From the NCBI GenBank assembly GCA_021803885.1, contig JAJZKY010000400.1, forward strand, positions 1-5,231: 5,231 bases of DNA. Reading direction: 5' to 3'. The notes under the pieces are model-generated. The model was given only the letters and a program-made list of their open reading frames with translations, ran no database searches and was not told the origin of the DNA. This stretch comes from Planctomycetota bacterium (GTDB lineage Bacteria > Planctomycetota > Phycisphaerae > WQYP01 > JAJZKY01). The position numbers and the translations under genes were made by a program. Shown piece after piece: positions 4,714 to 5,231 of the stretch (its first letter is position 1; every line of letters starts with the position of its first letter).

Positions 4714-4717
4714 CTCC
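4714..4717 (-). promoter_or_regulatory. Ribosome binding site of gspF
   Basis: GGAG on the minus strand with an 8-base spacer (AATCTTCA) to ATG 4705-4703. It fixes the gspF start and shows that this genome uses Shine-Dalgarno sites at ordinary genes. Confidence 0.75.
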
Positions 4718-4724
4718 ATTTTAA

Positions 4725-4741
4725 CCGGGCCACGAGCCCGG
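4725..4741 (-). other. Small GC hairpin in the gspF upstream region
   Basis: CCGGGC and GCCCGG arms of 6 bp enclose a 5-base loop, directly upstream of the gspF ribosome binding site. No T-run follows, so a terminator is unlikely. It could sit in the 5' untranslated region. Confidence 0.4.
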
Positions 4742-4802
4742 CGTCCGCTTATATATACACGGGAGAAGGCAGGGCGGAAAGGGGAGAGGGGGGAACGAGC
4801 AA

Positions 4803-5013
4803 CGAACAACGACACGACGATGTAATATATTCACAAGGAGGTAGGAGAGGTAAGGGGAGGACGGATAAAACTATACTAAACCTCTTTTTACCTCCGCTAC
4901 CTCTTTGTGCAAAAACAATGAACAACGAATTACGATACGACGATGTGACGATGCAATATATTCACAAGCAGTGAAGTGTAGTGTAGACATTCCTGTCTGC
5001 AATAATGCTGCAA
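4803..5013 (-). repeat. Right arm of long inverted repeat bracketing the cluster
   Basis: Reverse complement of 1 to about 230. Position i on the left pairs with 5014-i for the first 120 bases without mismatch. The D variant at 4915-4961 is the same unusual version as at 53-98, so the two arms share a recent common copy. Confidence 0.85.
4832..4909 (-). repeat. Repeat module A, copy 6 (inverted, 1-bp deletion)
   Basis: Opposite orientation to the other copies. It is 78 bp long through loss of one base in the centre, which breaks the open frame that the other copies keep. It lies in the right arm of the long inverted repeat. Confidence 0.8.
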
Positions 5014-5068
5014 GCATTTTATCCGTGAATGCCCACGGGCAAGATGCCCATGCCACACAGTGTTATAA
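4962..5068 (-). repeat. Repeat module B, copy 4 (complete, inverted)
   Basis: 107 bp, inverted relative to copy 2 and almost identical to it. Bases 4962-5013 belong to the right arm of the long inverted repeat. Confidence 0.75.
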
Positions 5069-5104
5069 CGAACAACGACAAGACGACACGACGATGTAAT
5101 ATAT

Positions 5105-5211
5105 TCACAAGCAGTGAAGTGTAGTGTAGACATTCCTGTCTGCAATTATATTGCAAGCATTTTATCCGTGAATGCCCACGGGCAAGATGCCCATGCCACA
5201 CAGTGTTATAA
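5105..5211 (-). repeat. Repeat module B, copy 5 (complete, inverted)
   Basis: 107 bp, a tandem neighbour of copy 4 joined by a 36-bp D linker. It differs mainly at TTATATTGCAAGC versus TAATGCTGCAAGC. The 143-bp spacing between copies 4 and 5 is not a multiple of 3. Confidence 0.75.
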
Positions 5212-5231
5212 CGAGCAACTGCAACAATACC

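Larger units (their letters stand above)
4742..5231. other. Gene-free repeat region upstream of gspF
   Basis: A purine-rich stretch (4760-4795) is followed by inverted D, A6, D, B4, D and B5. The short plus-strand frames here are repeat translations broken by frame changes. Any promoter of gspF should lie between here and 4717; I see no convincing -35/-10 pair, only an isolated TATATATA near 4750. Confidence 0.55.

Noticed and set aside
4746..4785. Sigma-70 promoter for gspF at TATATATA
   Set aside because: No recognisable -35 element at a suitable distance; an isolated AT stretch is too weak.
4705..4974. Plus-strand frame starting at the gspF start and running into repeats
   Set aside because: Translation of the gspF leader and repeat modules; it ends through the frame break in A6. 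No domain.
1..5231. CRISPR array
   Set aside because: Repeats are 79-107 bp, palindromic or modular, not evenly spaced by unique spacers, and there are no cas genes.

Overview
This window looks like a piece of a type II secretion / type IV pilus-like gene cluster from a bacterium whose intergenic DNA is packed with dispersed repeats. The prepilin signatures (RRAAF[TS]LIE followed by a long I/L/V helix), a GspF/PilC platform protein, and repeat modules reading as HGQDAHAT or containing CGCAAAGA units suggest Planctomycetota (Phycisphaerae-like) or a related PVC lineage. That assignment is an inference from style, not a database match.

Three protein-coding bodies lie on the minus strand in the order gspF (3365-4705), pilin-like gene 2 (1673-2776, start uncertain) and pilin-like gene 1 (236-1120, start uncertain). 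GspF is the inner-membrane platform that works with an assembly ATPase. The two prepilin-like proteins are plausible subunits of the pseudopilus or pilus it builds. They are distant paralogues: both have the cleavage motif, an LPILY[YF] motif and a C-terminal V[FY]GGQ. A third open frame starts at 235 and leaves the window on the left, so another gene of the same layout may follow. No tRNA, rRNA, transposase or CRISPR array is visible.

The rest is repeat DNA made from a few modules. A is a 79-bp imperfect palindrome with six copies, two of them altered. B is a 107-bp hairpin-rich unit with five full or partial copies. D is a linker of about 30-50 bp that joins A and B in any order. There are also several different arrays that all have a period of 7 bp. 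One A/B/D set at the left edge (1 to about 230) recurs inverted at about 4803-5013, with at least 120 bp identical, so the cluster is bracketed by inverted repeats.

The most unusual feature is where the repeats sit. Each pilin body lacks a normal start codon of its own. A well-placed Shine-Dalgarno plus ATG lies at the far upstream edge of each repeat block, and repeat DNA fills the space between that ATG and the prepilin motif. In the pilin-sense strand the repeat modules are stop-free and always in the same phase, so the frame upstream of gene 1 is open from 1672 to the end of the pilin. Either repeats have invaded pilin start sites, or long repeat-encoded leaders are translated.
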